Shown here: in pieces, positions 17,692 through 25,281 of the stretch
How positions within the stretch are numbered: position 1 is the first letter of the stretch
Layout: each line of letters starts with the position of its first letter
Assembly: GCA_965223675.1 (NCBI GenBank)
Contig: OZ245013.1
Span: 3,472,001-3,536,000 of the forward strand
DNA: 64,000 nt
Direction of reading: 5' to 3'
Source: JAGQKC01 sp965223675
Lineage (GTDB): Bacteria > Nitrospirota > Nitrospiria > Nitrospirales > UBA8639
The notes under the pieces: model-generated
What the model was told of the DNA's origin: nothing
What the model saw: only the letters and a program-made list of their open reading frames with translations
The model's database searches: none
Program-made: the position numbers and the translations under genes

Positions 17692-18348
17692 CTATACTCC
17701 GCGCATGTCTGGGGCCCAAATGTATTTGTGAAGTTGAACTTGAAAGCGAACAGGCAGTCGATCTGCAAGAATCCATTCAGCTAATTTCTGTAAATCGAGA
17801 TCACCAAACACCGGGCTGAATAACACCGAACACCGATCAGTGAGGTTGTAGCGCATGACGACGTCCTTTGCCCAGTCATAGTCCTCACGGTCTTTCAGCA
17901 CAAATTTGGCTTCGTCTTTCTGGGACAAACGGGCGAGATTCGCCCAGTGCATTCGATCGGTCATGCCGCTACCGGGACACTTTACATCCAAAATAATGCG
18001 GGTTCGGGAATCAACCTGTGCTGTATCTATGGCTCCGCTGGTTTCGAGCAAGACCTCAAAGCCCTCATCACATAAAACGGTGAGAAAAGACGTTGTCGCG
18101 GATTGACTCAACGGCTCGCCTCCAGTCACCTCGACCAAATGGCAATCGTAGGATTTCACCTGTTTCAGAATCGTCTCAAAGGTCAGGCGTTCTCCTCCAT
18201 AAAAGGCATAGTCCGTGTCGCACCATGTACATCGAAGGGGGCAACCGGTTAAGCGGATAAACACGCACGGTTGGCCAGCAAAAGAGGATTCTCCCTGAAT
18301 ACTGTAAAAGATTTCCGTGACTTGAAGATGGGCAGTGGTCAAATCCAT
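17692..18348 (-). CDS. queE: 7-carboxy-7-deazaguanine synthase (radical SAM)
   Basis: The 218-residue protein has the QueE start TEIFYSIQGESSFAGQPCVF, the iron-sulfur motif CPLRCTWCDTDYAF (CxxxCxxC) and the glycine-rich VTGGEP segment. It converts 6-carboxy-tetrahydropterin to 7-carboxy-7-deazaguanine, a step in queuosine and 7-deazapurine synthesis. The other que genes are not in the window. It sits 45 bases upstream of pepA on the same strand, so the two may be co-transcribed. Length is normal for the family. Confidence 0.95.
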   Translation of the reverse strand: MDLTTAHLQVTEIFYSIQGESSFAGQPCVFIRLTGCPLRCTWCDTDYAFYGGERLTFETILKQVKSYDCHLVEVTGGEPLSQSATTSFLTVLCDEGFEVLLETSGAIDTAQVDSRTRIILDVKCPGSGMTDRMHWANLARLSQKDEAKFVLKDREDYDWAKDVVMRYNLTDRCSVLFSPVFGDLDLQKLAEWILADRLPVRFQVQLHKYIWAPDMRGV

Positions 18349-18401
18349 CAGTAGCTGTTAGGAGTCAATGGCAAGCCAATAGTCACCAAATGCCAATGAG
18401 A

Positions 18402-18490
18402 GAACATATGATTAATCTTAGCATATGTTCAGAACTCGTATCTCATAAAAACTAGAAAGACTCTTTACGCGAGATACGAAATACGAGCAA
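18402..18490. repeat. Two intergenic inverted repeats
   Basis: Arms GAACATATG (18402-18410) and CATATGTTC (18422-18430) form one hairpin. CTCGTATCTC (18435-18444) and GAGATACGA (18471-18479) form another. They lie between the HAD gene stop and queE. The second belongs to a CTCGTAT-type low-complexity motif seen elsewhere in the window. No T tract marks a clear terminator. Confidence 0.5.
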
Positions 18491-18501
18491 CAAATTACGC
18501 A

Positions 18502-19197
18502 CTAAACCCATTCCGTCACAGGCCAACCATGCTCTTTGGCCTTGCGCGTCATACCACGAATGGGATTTACGACGATTGGATTTCCAACGATTTTCAAGGC
18601 TTGGAAGTCGCCAGGGCTGTCACCATACGCATAACTGCGTTTGAGGTCCAAGTGATACCGTGCGGCGAGGTCCTCGATGATTCGTCGCTTCCCTTCACCA
18701 TAAGGAAGTGGCGCATAGACTCGACCCGTGTAGCCGCCTTCCGTGGTTTGAAGACGTGCGGCCTGCACGATCGAGATGCCCAGAACGTCGGCAAGCGGTT
18801 TGACAAGAAAGTCAGGTGAGCCGCTGATCAATGCCACACGGTGGCCGGACCGTTGGTGTCGGGAGAGAATGCCTTCTCCGCGAATAGAAAGTTTCGAGCA
18901 AATTTCATTGCGAACAAACTCATCGGCTAACGGTTCAATAAACCCCGGCTGTTGTCCCACCAGATACAGTTTGTGGCGACGGAGCGGGGCGAGCGAAACG
19001 GGAGGGATGCGTTGCGTTAAAAACCAGAGACTTTCCCGCATCTGCGAAAATCCGACCACGCCTAATTTCCATAAGTGTCGAAAGAACAACACCTCAATCG
19101 AGAGACCTGGAATCAAGGTGTTATCAACGTCAAAAAAGGCCCCGATCCAGTTTTCTTTGAACTCGGGCGATGGGAGTGTCGGCGATGGTGTTGGCAT
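18502..19197 (-). CDS. HAD-IB family phosphatase (SerB-like)
   Basis: The 231-residue protein has HAD motif I (FFDVDNTLIPG), motif II (ALISGSPDFL) and motif IV (AYGDSPGDFQAL), with a Lys in between. The helical cap insertion (FFRHLWKLGVV to EPLADEFV) is typical of subfamily IB, which includes phosphoserine phosphatase-like and lipid-related phosphatases. The substrate cannot be deduced. It is divergent from the tRNA-Leu promoter and separated by about 70 bases. Confidence 0.88.
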   Translation of the reverse strand: MPTPSPTLPSPEFKENWIGAFFDVDNTLIPGLSIEVLFFRHLWKLGVVGFSQMRESLWFLTQRIPPVSLAPLRRHKLYLVGQQPGFIEPLADEFVRNEICSKLSIRGEGILSRHQRSGHRVALISGSPDFLVKPLADVLGISIVQAARLQTTEGGYTGRVYAPLPYGEGKRRIIEDLAARYHLDLKRSYAYGDSPGDFQALKIVGNPIVVNPIRGMTRKAKEHGWPVTEWV

Positions 19198-19265
19198 AAA
19201 AAAATCCAGAAAGATTGCGTCGTTTTGCCACAGGAACCTTCAAATTCTACTCGTGCGTAGATTCG

Positions 19266-19294
19266 TTGACAAGGGGAAAAAAGCGATACATAAT
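19266..19294 (+). promoter_or_regulatory. Sigma70-type promoter of tRNA-Leu
   Basis: A perfect -35 TTGACA (19266-19271), a 17-base spacer and -10 CATAAT (19289-19294) lie so that transcription would start a few bases before the mature tRNA at 19304. Confidence 0.85.
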
Positions 19295-19303
19295 GAGCCC
19301 AGT

Positions 19304-19387
19304 GCCGAAGTGGTGGAATGGCAGACACGCACGTTTAAGGGGCGTGTGGCGAAAGCCGTGCGGGTTCAAGTCCCGCCTTCGGCACCA
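19304..19387 (+). tRNA. tRNA-Leu, anticodon AAG by alignment, CCA encoded
   Basis: The 84-base sequence folds as a class II tRNA. The acceptor stem is GCCGAAG/CTTCGGC, the D arm contains GG, and the variable arm is GGC-GAAA-GCC. The T arm GCGGG TTCAAGT CCCGC is followed by discriminator A and encoded CCA. The anticodon stem is CACGT/GCGTG with loop TTAAGGG, giving anticodon AAG. GAG is the usual bacterial anticodon for this box, so AAG is unusual. The tRNA end is duplicated downstream, as expected of an integration site. Confidence 0.92.
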
Positions 19388-19732
19388 TTATCGCAGCACG
19401 ACACCACCTTTCAGATATCAGAATTATCAAACAGCGACAGTAACAGGTAGGCGGGACTTGAATAGGGGCTCTGAAGGGGATGCGTCCTCTTCACGGGGTG
19501 ATGAATTCCTCAAAAAAGAGTTTACAGGTGCCCTTGGGCACGGTCGTGCTGACTACCTTGGCTCCAGAGTGTCATGAACGTAGTCGGGAACGATTTCCTC
19601 CTTGAATATGCGGATTACAGGTGCCCAAGCCCGCCTTCGGCACCAATATTTTCTTCCTCCTAAGCTTACTTTTCTATCGTGTTTTAAGCCCTGCTTATGT
19701 TTTCCACACCTTGAAAGGCCATACCCATTAAG
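19388..19732. other. Non-coding scar downstream of tRNA-Leu with copies of its 3' end
   Basis: No gene is seen. The stretch holds an inverted 13-base copy of the T-arm (GGCGGGACTTGAA, 19450-19462) and two copies of TTACAGGTGCCC. It also contains a palindrome GTGCCCTTGGGCAC and, at the right end, a direct copy of the tRNA 3' end. These features are expected of a degraded integration site. Confidence 0.55.
19630..19645 (+). repeat. Direct copy of tRNA-Leu 3' end (candidate att site)
   Basis: CCCGCCTTCGGCACCA is identical to the last 16 bases of tRNA-Leu (19372-19387). It is preceded by CAAG as in the tRNA, with one T missing. The two copies are 258 bases apart, consistent with a small excised or eroded insertion. 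Confidence 0.7.
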
Positions 19733-19931
19733 GTGAGGAAATTACATCTTGAAATTCTCCTTCCCGCCCAACGTCGGCTCTGGGATGAGCTGGGTGATGT
19801 GCCTGAAGGCCCTGTCCTACTACGAGGATGGCAATTTGCCCACGGTACCCGAATCGATTAGGCTTAGGTTGGTGGAAGCAGTCAGAAATGTTGATCTCGA
19901 TCGATTGCCGATGCTTGAAAGGGAAGTGTAG
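19733..19931 (+). pseudogene. Remnant of AbiEii/AbiGii-family nucleotidyltransferase toxin
   Basis: One frame from a GTG at 19733 encodes LLPAQRRLWDELGDVPEG, matching the N-terminus of AbiEii-like nucleotidyltransferases (usually LPPAQRRLWPEL..VP..FVLYGGTA). Another frame, open from 19749, encodes a C-terminal type segment LKALSYYEDGNLPTVPESIR and VEAVRNVDLDRLPMLE. The catalytic core (GGTAL..H and DFDFF) between them is missing. A large internal deletion of roughly 150 codons fits best. The product cannot be an active toxin. The adjacent gene resembles the usual small partner of such toxins. Confidence 0.6.
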
Positions 19932-19963
19932 GTTACACACAAAGACGATTAGAGGTTGAAAAG

Positions 19964-20254
19964 ATGAGAGAATTATCCCTCACCAAAGAAATAGCAATGG
20001 TGGCACGCCGGGTTATCTGGTTTGAAGCACCGGAACAGGCGTTGGCTGATCCGATTCGGTTTGTGACGTATGCCATGACCTATGGCACGCATGACGATAT
20101 GAAGATCGTTCGTTACTACCTGTCTGATCAAGAATTGCAAGAGGTATTGGACCATGCCCCGGCTGGAATTTTTGACGGGCGGTCATGGGCCTATTGGAAT
20201 CTCATGCTTGGTCGATATCCCACACCTCCCCTGCCACATCGTCATCTTGAGTAA
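19964..20254 (+). CDS. Small protein resembling the partner of AbiEii-type toxins
   Basis: The 96-residue protein (VARRVIWFEAPEQALADPIR, then FVTYAMTYGTHDDM, GIFDGRSWAYWNLMLGRYP and PPLPHRHLE) closely follows a family of about 90-residue proteins. These are usually encoded immediately before nucleotidyltransferase AbiEii/AbiGii toxins and presumed to be the antitoxin. A GAGG stands eight bases before the ATG. Here the toxin is a remnant and lies upstream, so the antitoxin appears orphaned. The role is from family context; it has no recognisable DNA-binding fold. Confidence 0.7.
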   Translation: MRELSLTKEIAMVARRVIWFEAPEQALADPIRFVTYAMTYGTHDDMKIVRYYLSDQELQEVLDHAPAGIFDGRSWAYWNLMLGRYPTPPLPHRHLE

Positions 20255-20531
20255 CGACTCCTAAAATGTAGAATGCTGATTGCTGAATGAGTAGTTGGGG
20301 GCTTAGCCTTCCGCTCCAATCTTCATTAATCACTATAAATTTCGCACTGGTTTTCCCCGTTGCCTTTTAAGTGCATCTGCACTAGGCTTTTGAAAAAACA
20401 GTGCTGAACACGGAATGCTGATTGCTGAATTGGGACCTCTTTGCCGTTCAGCATTAAGCACTTCGCATGTAGCACTGTATTTCACATTTCTCACTTAGCA
20501 CTCAGCATTTCGCATTGTCATTTGGTGTTCT
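20255..20531. repeat. Low-complexity repeat region left of the TIR cassette
   Basis: GAATGCTGATTGCTGAAT occurs twice (near 20271 and 20413). A run of variants of AGCAC, CAGCAT and TTCGCAT fills 20450-20520. The reverse complement resembles the GAGTGCGAAATGATGAATG run after the TPR gene at about 23701, so the TIR/TPR cassette is flanked by related sequence in opposite orientation. Confidence 0.55.
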
Positions 20532-21533
20532 ATGCCTTCCCTCTTCCTCAGCTACGCCAGCGAAGATGAAGCGTTTGCCAAAGCTTTGGAGGAAGGGTTA
20601 CGGCAACATGATATTACGGTCTGGCGAGATAGAACGAGCCTCCATGCCGGAGATAAATGGCCGAAACGTCTCGGTGAAGCCATCGCTGAAAACGACTTCT
20701 TTCTCCTTCTCTGGTCACAATCTTCCTCAACTTCCGACTTTGTTGAGTTGGAGTGGACAACAGCGATCGCGTTGAAGAAAACAATACTACCCATTCTAGT
20801 AGACAGAACTGAGCTGCCTGCCTCGTTAGCCGAGACTAACGGTATCAGAACAACCGACCAGGCACAGGCCGTTCAGGAAGTATTGGCAGCTCTTAACCAA
20901 CCTGAGTTGCCCGCAGACCAGAAAAGAAACGACGAGGTCATTGAACAACTGGCTGCCATTTCTTCAATCAATGAAGCAGAAGTTCTGCAAGAGGCGAAGG
21001 CTGTCTTCCAGCAGTCTAGTTGGGAAGTTCAAGGAGATATGTATCAAGCTGGGGGGAATATTCATATCACTACCAGCTCACCGAATTCAGGAAAATCTCG
21101 ACTTGAAAAAGCCGCGATCTGGGTCGGACTAATCGTTGGACTACTCACCATTGTCGGGTTGGTCCTTGATCTTCCTGAAAAATTGAAAGCACCCTCAACT
21201 CAGAAAGCCCACAACTCGCCGGCCCAGCCAAAGGCAACAGTAACCATCGAATCGAGTAAAGAGAAAACGACAAAGCCCATTCCGAGAATACTGGAGGGTC
21301 TGGTCAAAGATGAGGCGACCGGTCAGCCATTAGAAGGCGTTAGTGTCAGTGTGCAAGGCCATAACATTGGAGGTACTACCAATAGTGAAGGTTACTTTAA
21401 GCTGATGCTTCCAGGATCAGATGAGGGTCGAGTGTTGATTACGGCAACGAAAGAACAGTACGAGACCTTTTATACGAGGACCGAGATCGGAAACGACAGT
21501 CTCGGGTTGATGATGGAAAGGAGCGCTCCATGA
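20532..21533 (+). CDS. TIR domain-transmembrane-carboxypeptidase-regulatory-like fusion protein
   Basis: The 333-residue protein has a TIR domain at about 1-120 (PSLFLSYASEDEAFAKALEE, VWRDRTSLHAGDKWPKRLGE, DFFLLLWSQSS, FVELEW). Glu 72 or 74 sits where TIR NADases place the catalytic Glu. Residues 163-180 (WEVQGDMYQAGGNIHITT) match a motif seen in bacterial effector-linked linkers. A TM helix follows (about 193-213). The last 75 residues form a carboxypeptidase-regulatory-like beta domain (LEGLVKDEATGQPLEGVSVS, GTTNSEGYFKLMLP), predicted periplasmic. It overlaps the next gene by ATGA. NAD cleavage or signalling upon envelope sensing is inference. Confidence 0.85.
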   Translation: MPSLFLSYASEDEAFAKALEEGLRQHDITVWRDRTSLHAGDKWPKRLGEAIAENDFFLLLWSQSSSTSDFVELEWTTAIALKKTILPILVDRTELPASLAETNGIRTTDQAQAVQEVLAALNQPELPADQKRNDEVIEQLAAISSINEAEVLQEAKAVFQQSSWEVQGDMYQAGGNIHITTSSPNSGKSRLEKAAIWVGLIVGLLTIVGLVLDLPEKLKAPSTQKAHNSPAQPKATVTIESSKEKTTKPIPRILEGLVKDEATGQPLEGVSVSVQGHNIGGTTNSEGYFKLMLPGSDEGRVLITATKEQYETFYTRTEIGNDSLGLMMERSAP

Positions 21534-22933
21534 AGCAGAGAACAGGGATGTTTATTCTTTTCCTTGCCCTAATTTGGCCATTACCGGCTTTCGCTGAGAT
21601 TCCCATGCTCAAGGGACAGGTCTATCTCGTTAACGATAACGATAAAGAAATTCCTGCACCCAATGTGACCGTGTTTTTAGAAGGGAGTGGCTCACCCACC
21701 ACGACGCTCAGCCTTGGTGATTTTGAGTTACCCTTGCCGACGAAAAAAATACAGAAGACACGGGTGTCTGTCTATCCCGCTGGAGCGAGTATCACCATCA
21801 TGGTAAAGAAGACCGGCTGGGTGATTCATGAGCCGATCAAAGGCAAGACTCGTATTCCAGAAGATTTATTACGAGAACGTGTGGCGATCAAGTTATTACC
21901 CGAAGGCTCGCCGAAACTCTGGTCGCACGGTCGAATTAAACGCTTCATCGAAGATCTCCAGGCCAAAGATCAAATAAACCCGACTCAAGAGCAAACGCCA
22001 TTAGATTTTCAGCGGTATTTAAAAGACTGGGCAGGGGAACTCGGATTTAGCGCGGAGCAGGCAAAAGCTGAGGTCGAGAAATGGGTCTCTGCTGTAAAGA
22101 AAAAGCGCGATCCGTATGAACAAGGACTCGCGGAATTTTTCAAGCAGAATTTTGACAAGGCCAGGCCCCTCTTAAAGGCCGGGGCAGAACTCAAAAAACA
22201 AGAACTGGAAGCTCATCGTGAGAAAACACTTCAGATAGTCGAAGAAACCGTCATGCGATATCGGAAAACGGGAGATGCGGCATACAGTGACTATGATTTC
22301 ACTGGGGCATTGGTTGAGTATGAACAAGCTTTCTCAGTCTTTCATAAAAGAGAGCATCCGCAACTCTGGGCCGATCTCCAGATGGACATCGCCAGTGCCA
22401 ATTGGGCGATTGGGATCCGCATCGAAGGACAAGCGGCTCGCAACCATCTACATAGCGCACTCTTGGCGTATGCTGCTGCGGCATCAGCGTACGAGAGTTT
22501 GAAACTTCGTGAAGGTGTGGCAGCAGCACAAGTTGGCAAAGGTCTTGTTTTGAATGACCAAGGCATACGCACGGGCGGGGAAGACGGGCGGCGGCTGTTG
22601 GGTGAGGCGGTGGGGGCGTATCGCGCGGCGTTGGAGGTGAGAACGCGTGAGCAGCTTCCCCAAGACTGGGCCATGACGCAAAACAACCTGGGGACGGCAT
22701 TGAATGACCAAGGCATACGCACGGGCGGGGAAGACGGGCGGCGGCTGTTGGGTGAGGCGGTGGGGGCGTATCGCGCGGCGTTGGAGGTGTACACGCGTGA
22801 GCAGCTTCCCCAAGACTGGGCCATGACGCAAAACAACCTGGGGACGGCATTGAATGAGCAAGGCATACGCACGGGCGGGGAAGACGGCGGCGGCTGTTGG
22901 GTGAGGCGGTGGGGGCCTTCAAGCTTGCACTAG
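21530..22933 (+). CDS. Exported TPR-repeat protein, 5' part of a frameshifted gene
   Basis: The 467-residue frame starts with a signal peptide (FILFLALIWPLPAFA) and a beta-sandwich-like domain (VYLVNDNDKEIPAPNVTVFL). A helical section (residues about 120-340) and TPR-type repeats LGEAVGAYRAALEVRTREQL and PQDWAMTQNNLGTALNDQGI follow. Its ATG overlaps the TIR gene stop (ATGA), so translation is coupled. Copy three of the 150-bp repeat has GACGGCGG instead of GACGGGCGG. This one-base loss shifts the frame to a stop at 22931-22933. The frame resumes in the downstream ORF. The full protein would be about 720 residues. Confidence 0.8.
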   Translation: MKQRTGMFILFLALIWPLPAFAEIPMLKGQVYLVNDNDKEIPAPNVTVFLEGSGSPTTTLSLGDFELPLPTKKIQKTRVSVYPAGASITIMVKKTGWVIHEPIKGKTRIPEDLLRERVAIKLLPEGSPKLWSHGRIKRFIEDLQAKDQINPTQEQTPLDFQRYLKDWAGELGFSAEQAKAEVEKWVSAVKKKRDPYEQGLAEFFKQNFDKARPLLKAGAELKKQELEAHREKTLQIVEETVMRYRKTGDAAYSDYDFTGALVEYEQAFSVFHKREHPQLWADLQMDIASANWAIGIRIEGQAARNHLHSALLAYAAAASAYESLKLREGVAAAQVGKGLVLNDQGIRTGGEDGRRLLGEAVGAYRAALEVRTREQLPQDWAMTQNNLGTALNDQGIRTGGEDGRRLLGEAVGAYRAALEVYTREQLPQDWAMTQNNLGTALNEQGIRTGGEDGGGCWVRRWGPSSLH

Positions 22934-23105
22934 AAGTTCGGACCAGAGAATCGCTAGCTCCGCAGTGGGCTCAAACCCATAATAATCTGGCCGACGGGCG
23001 GCGGCTGTTGGGTGAGGCGGTGGGGGCCTTCAAGCTTGCACTAGAAGTTCGGACCAGAGAATCGCTAGCTCCGCAGTGGGCTCAAACCCATAATAATCTG
23101 GCCGA
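22553..23105 (+). repeat. Two families of near-identical tandem repeats in the TPR gene
   Basis: A 150-bp unit starts at 22553, 22703 and 22853, with only isolated differences (for example GTGAGAACG against GTGTACACG). From about 22883 a second 111-bp unit (37 codons) occurs twice, starting near 22883 and 22993. It shares the CGGCTGTTGGGTGAGGCGG core. The repeats are markedly more GC-rich than the flanks. Confidence 0.9.
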
Positions 23106-23700
23106 GGCCGCGCTTGCTCTTCAAGATTGGGAGCAGGTCGTGACGAGCTATCAAAATGTATTGGGGGTGTACCCGGATTATGCGAAAGCGTATCAGATCT
23201 TGAACGCGACACTTCACGAACATCTTTTTCGCTACGAGAAAGTGTATTCCCTCAATCAGCATTGGTTGTCTAGTCATTCCAATGATGTTTCTGCACAAAG
23301 CAACTTTGCCGAAGCACATTTTACGACAGGACGATTTGCTGAAGCAGAGACACGGTTAGGCGAGCTCTTAGCCAATCCGAAACTTGATGCTAACTCCAAA
23401 GTTGCCCTTCAAATTATTCAAATTGGGGCATTCGCCGCACAGGGTAAAGATGATGTTATTCCGAAAACACTGCAAGCCCTTCGAGAATTGATCGGCAATC
23501 AGCCTGAAGAGTTTCAGCTCGGCTGGAGCTTTTTAGGCACCAAACATTTTATTGGCCAACATGAAGCCTTGGCGTCTTCACGTGAATTTCTGTTGGATTT
23601 GATTGCGGGCTTTGAGGGAAAAGACAAAACGACCATGCTGGCAACCGTTGAAAGTGTCCAGACTAAGTTTGTGGCGGCCATGGGAGCCAATGCGAAGTGA
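22897..23700 (+). CDS. TPR-repeat protein, 3' part of the frameshifted gene
   Basis: This frame continues the upstream TPR protein after the one-base loss. Its nominal start is an internal TTG/GTG within the repeat, so it is not an independent gene. It encodes two copies of LGEAVGAFKLALEVRTRESL with APQWAQTHNNLA, then ordinary TPR helices (EQVVTSYQNVLGVYPDYAKA, SNFAEAHFTTGRFAEAETRL). A helical C-terminus follows. A single base restores the read-through. The domain probably binds a protein partner in the periplasm (inference from the signal peptide of the 5' part). Confidence 0.75.
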   Translation: MGEAVGAFKLALEVRTRESLAPQWAQTHNNLADGRRLLGEAVGAFKLALEVRTRESLAPQWAQTHNNLAEAALALQDWEQVVTSYQNVLGVYPDYAKAYQILNATLHEHLFRYEKVYSLNQHWLSSHSNDVSAQSNFAEAHFTTGRFAEAETRLGELLANPKLDANSKVALQIIQIGAFAAQGKDDVIPKTLQALRELIGNQPEEFQLGWSFLGTKHFIGQHEALASSREFLLDLIAGFEGKDKTTMLATVESVQTKFVAAMGANAK

Positions 23701-23775
23701 TGAGTGCGAAATGATGAATGAGGAATGCTAACTCCCAATTAAATAGCAATAATCATTCTGCATTTCGCCCTGATT

Positions 23776-24993
23776 TTACGTTGGCTTCCCTTCATCAGTC
23801 GGGTTTGGTTCCTGAAGAGTAAGTTTTATGGGAAGTTGAAGATGAAAGGTTGTGCCGACGCCTACTTCACTCGTGACGCTGATGTGTCCGTGATGAGCAT
23901 CCACCACGTCTTTGACGATTTTGGTCCCCAAGCCGGTGCCTCCGGTTTTTCGACTGACCACATGGGGGGTAAAGAGACTGTCTCGCACGTCTGGCGGCAT
24001 TCCTCGTCCTGTGTCGGTCACTGAAATATCAATTTGCTGTGCTTCGACATTGTGTGTTCCTTGGACGGTAATAGTTCCCCCATCAGGCATTTCGGCCACG
24101 GCATTATCGATCAAGTTGTAAAAGGCTTTAAATATGCGTCTGTCATCCGCTTGAATCAGGGGCAGTGATTCGAGATTCTTTGTCTGCAAGGTGACCCCTT
24201 TTTGGGCTGCCATGATCTGCAAAGTTTTCATGACGGTTTCAACCACGGTGAGAAGGTGACAGGGAGAAATCTTGAGAGGCGTACTCAACCCTTTGACACA
24301 GTCGGCTATATCCCTGACTTGTTCTTGGATACGCTGGGCACTACGTCTGACCATGTCGATAATTTCCTGGCAGATGTTTTTACTAGTTTTCGCCTGATCC
24401 ACCCCTTGCGCGGGCAGGCTCTTAAATAAATCGTCCAGTTCTTCCTGCAATAGCCCAGCCCCATTCAACACCGGCATGAGCCAGTTCTTAACATCATGCC
24501 CGATGTCTCCCAACATGCGAGTGACTTCAGCCAATTTGGCCTCTTGCTCCAGTTTTGCCTGAAGTTCCTTATTCCATTCGCCAAGCTGGACCGCCTGGGT
24601 TTGTACAACATCATGAAGGTCCTTAATCCTCAGAAGCGAGCGAATTCGCGCGAAGAGCTCTGATGTATTAATCGGTTTGGTGACAAAGTCGTCTGCGCCG
24701 ACTTCGATACTCTTAAGCCGTTCGTCCTGTTCAAGGCCCGTCATCATGACGATAGGAAGAAGTGTGGTGATGGGGTTTTTCCGAATGCGTCGGCATACGT
24801 CATACCCGTTCATGCCGGGCATGACGACATCCAGGAGTATGAGATCCGGACGCTCGGCCTCCACCAGGTTCAGAGCCTGCTCTCCTGAGTGTGCCGTGAG
24901 AATGGTATATCCCCGAGCTTTCAAATGGTCTGCCAGAAATTCCACGATGTCTGGTTCATCATCTACAATTAAGAGATTGAATTGATGGGCCAT
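23776..24993 (-). CDS. Receiver-histidine kinase hybrid protein
   Basis: The frame is open to 25092, but ATG 24993 follows GGGGGGAA and starts directly at the domain (AHQFNLLIVDDEPDIVEFLA), giving about 405 residues. The receiver has LLDVVMPGMNG with the phosphoacceptor Asp, and Lys in VTKPIN. A coiled coil leads to the H box (IGHDVKNWLMPVLNG), N box (FYNLIDNAVAEMPDGG), and G boxes (VTDTGRGMPP, TGLGTKIV). It is cytoplasmic, without TM helices, so the receiver probably controls its own kinase in a relay. No partner regulator is adjacent. Confidence 0.9.
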   Translation of the reverse strand: MAHQFNLLIVDDEPDIVEFLADHLKARGYTILTAHSGEQALNLVEAERPDLILLDVVMPGMNGYDVCRRIRKNPITTLLPIVMMTGLEQDERLKSIEVGADDFVTKPINTSELFARIRSLLRIKDLHDVVQTQAVQLGEWNKELQAKLEQEAKLAEVTRMLGDIGHDVKNWLMPVLNGAGLLQEELDDLFKSLPAQGVDQAKTSKNICQEIIDMVRRSAQRIQEQVRDIADCVKGLSTPLKISPCHLLTVVETVMKTLQIMAAQKGVTLQTKNLESLPLIQADDRRIFKAFYNLIDNAVAEMPDGGTITVQGTHNVEAQQIDISVTDTGRGMPPDVRDSLFTPHVVSRKTGGTGLGTKIVKDVVDAHHGHISVTSEVGVGTTFHLQLPIKLTLQEPNPTDEGKPT

Positions 24994-25281
24994 AAGGATT
25001 CCCCCCGATATCAATGATATAAAGCCGTTGCTGCTCCGGAAAGCATGGCAAGATCTATAAAAGGGCACAGGGAACAATATGGGATCTGTCACAGGGTATG
25101 GCGGTATGCTAGTCCTCTTTTGATTATTTGTACAGGTTAGGCGTTGGCTCTTTTAATGAGCTAGGGGCTCTTGTTCTTTCTCCATATGGATCGCCCGATT
25201 CACACGATATGGATCGAGAACTTGTCAGGAATATAGGAGCTGCATATTGAATGGGTTGCGGTCAAAATGACCGTATGTTAG

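Noticed and set aside
22299..22922. Long antisense frames across the TPR repeats (207, 176 and 125 codons)
   Set aside because: They exist only because the GC-rich repeats are free of stops on the other strand; the sense frame carries TPR signatures.
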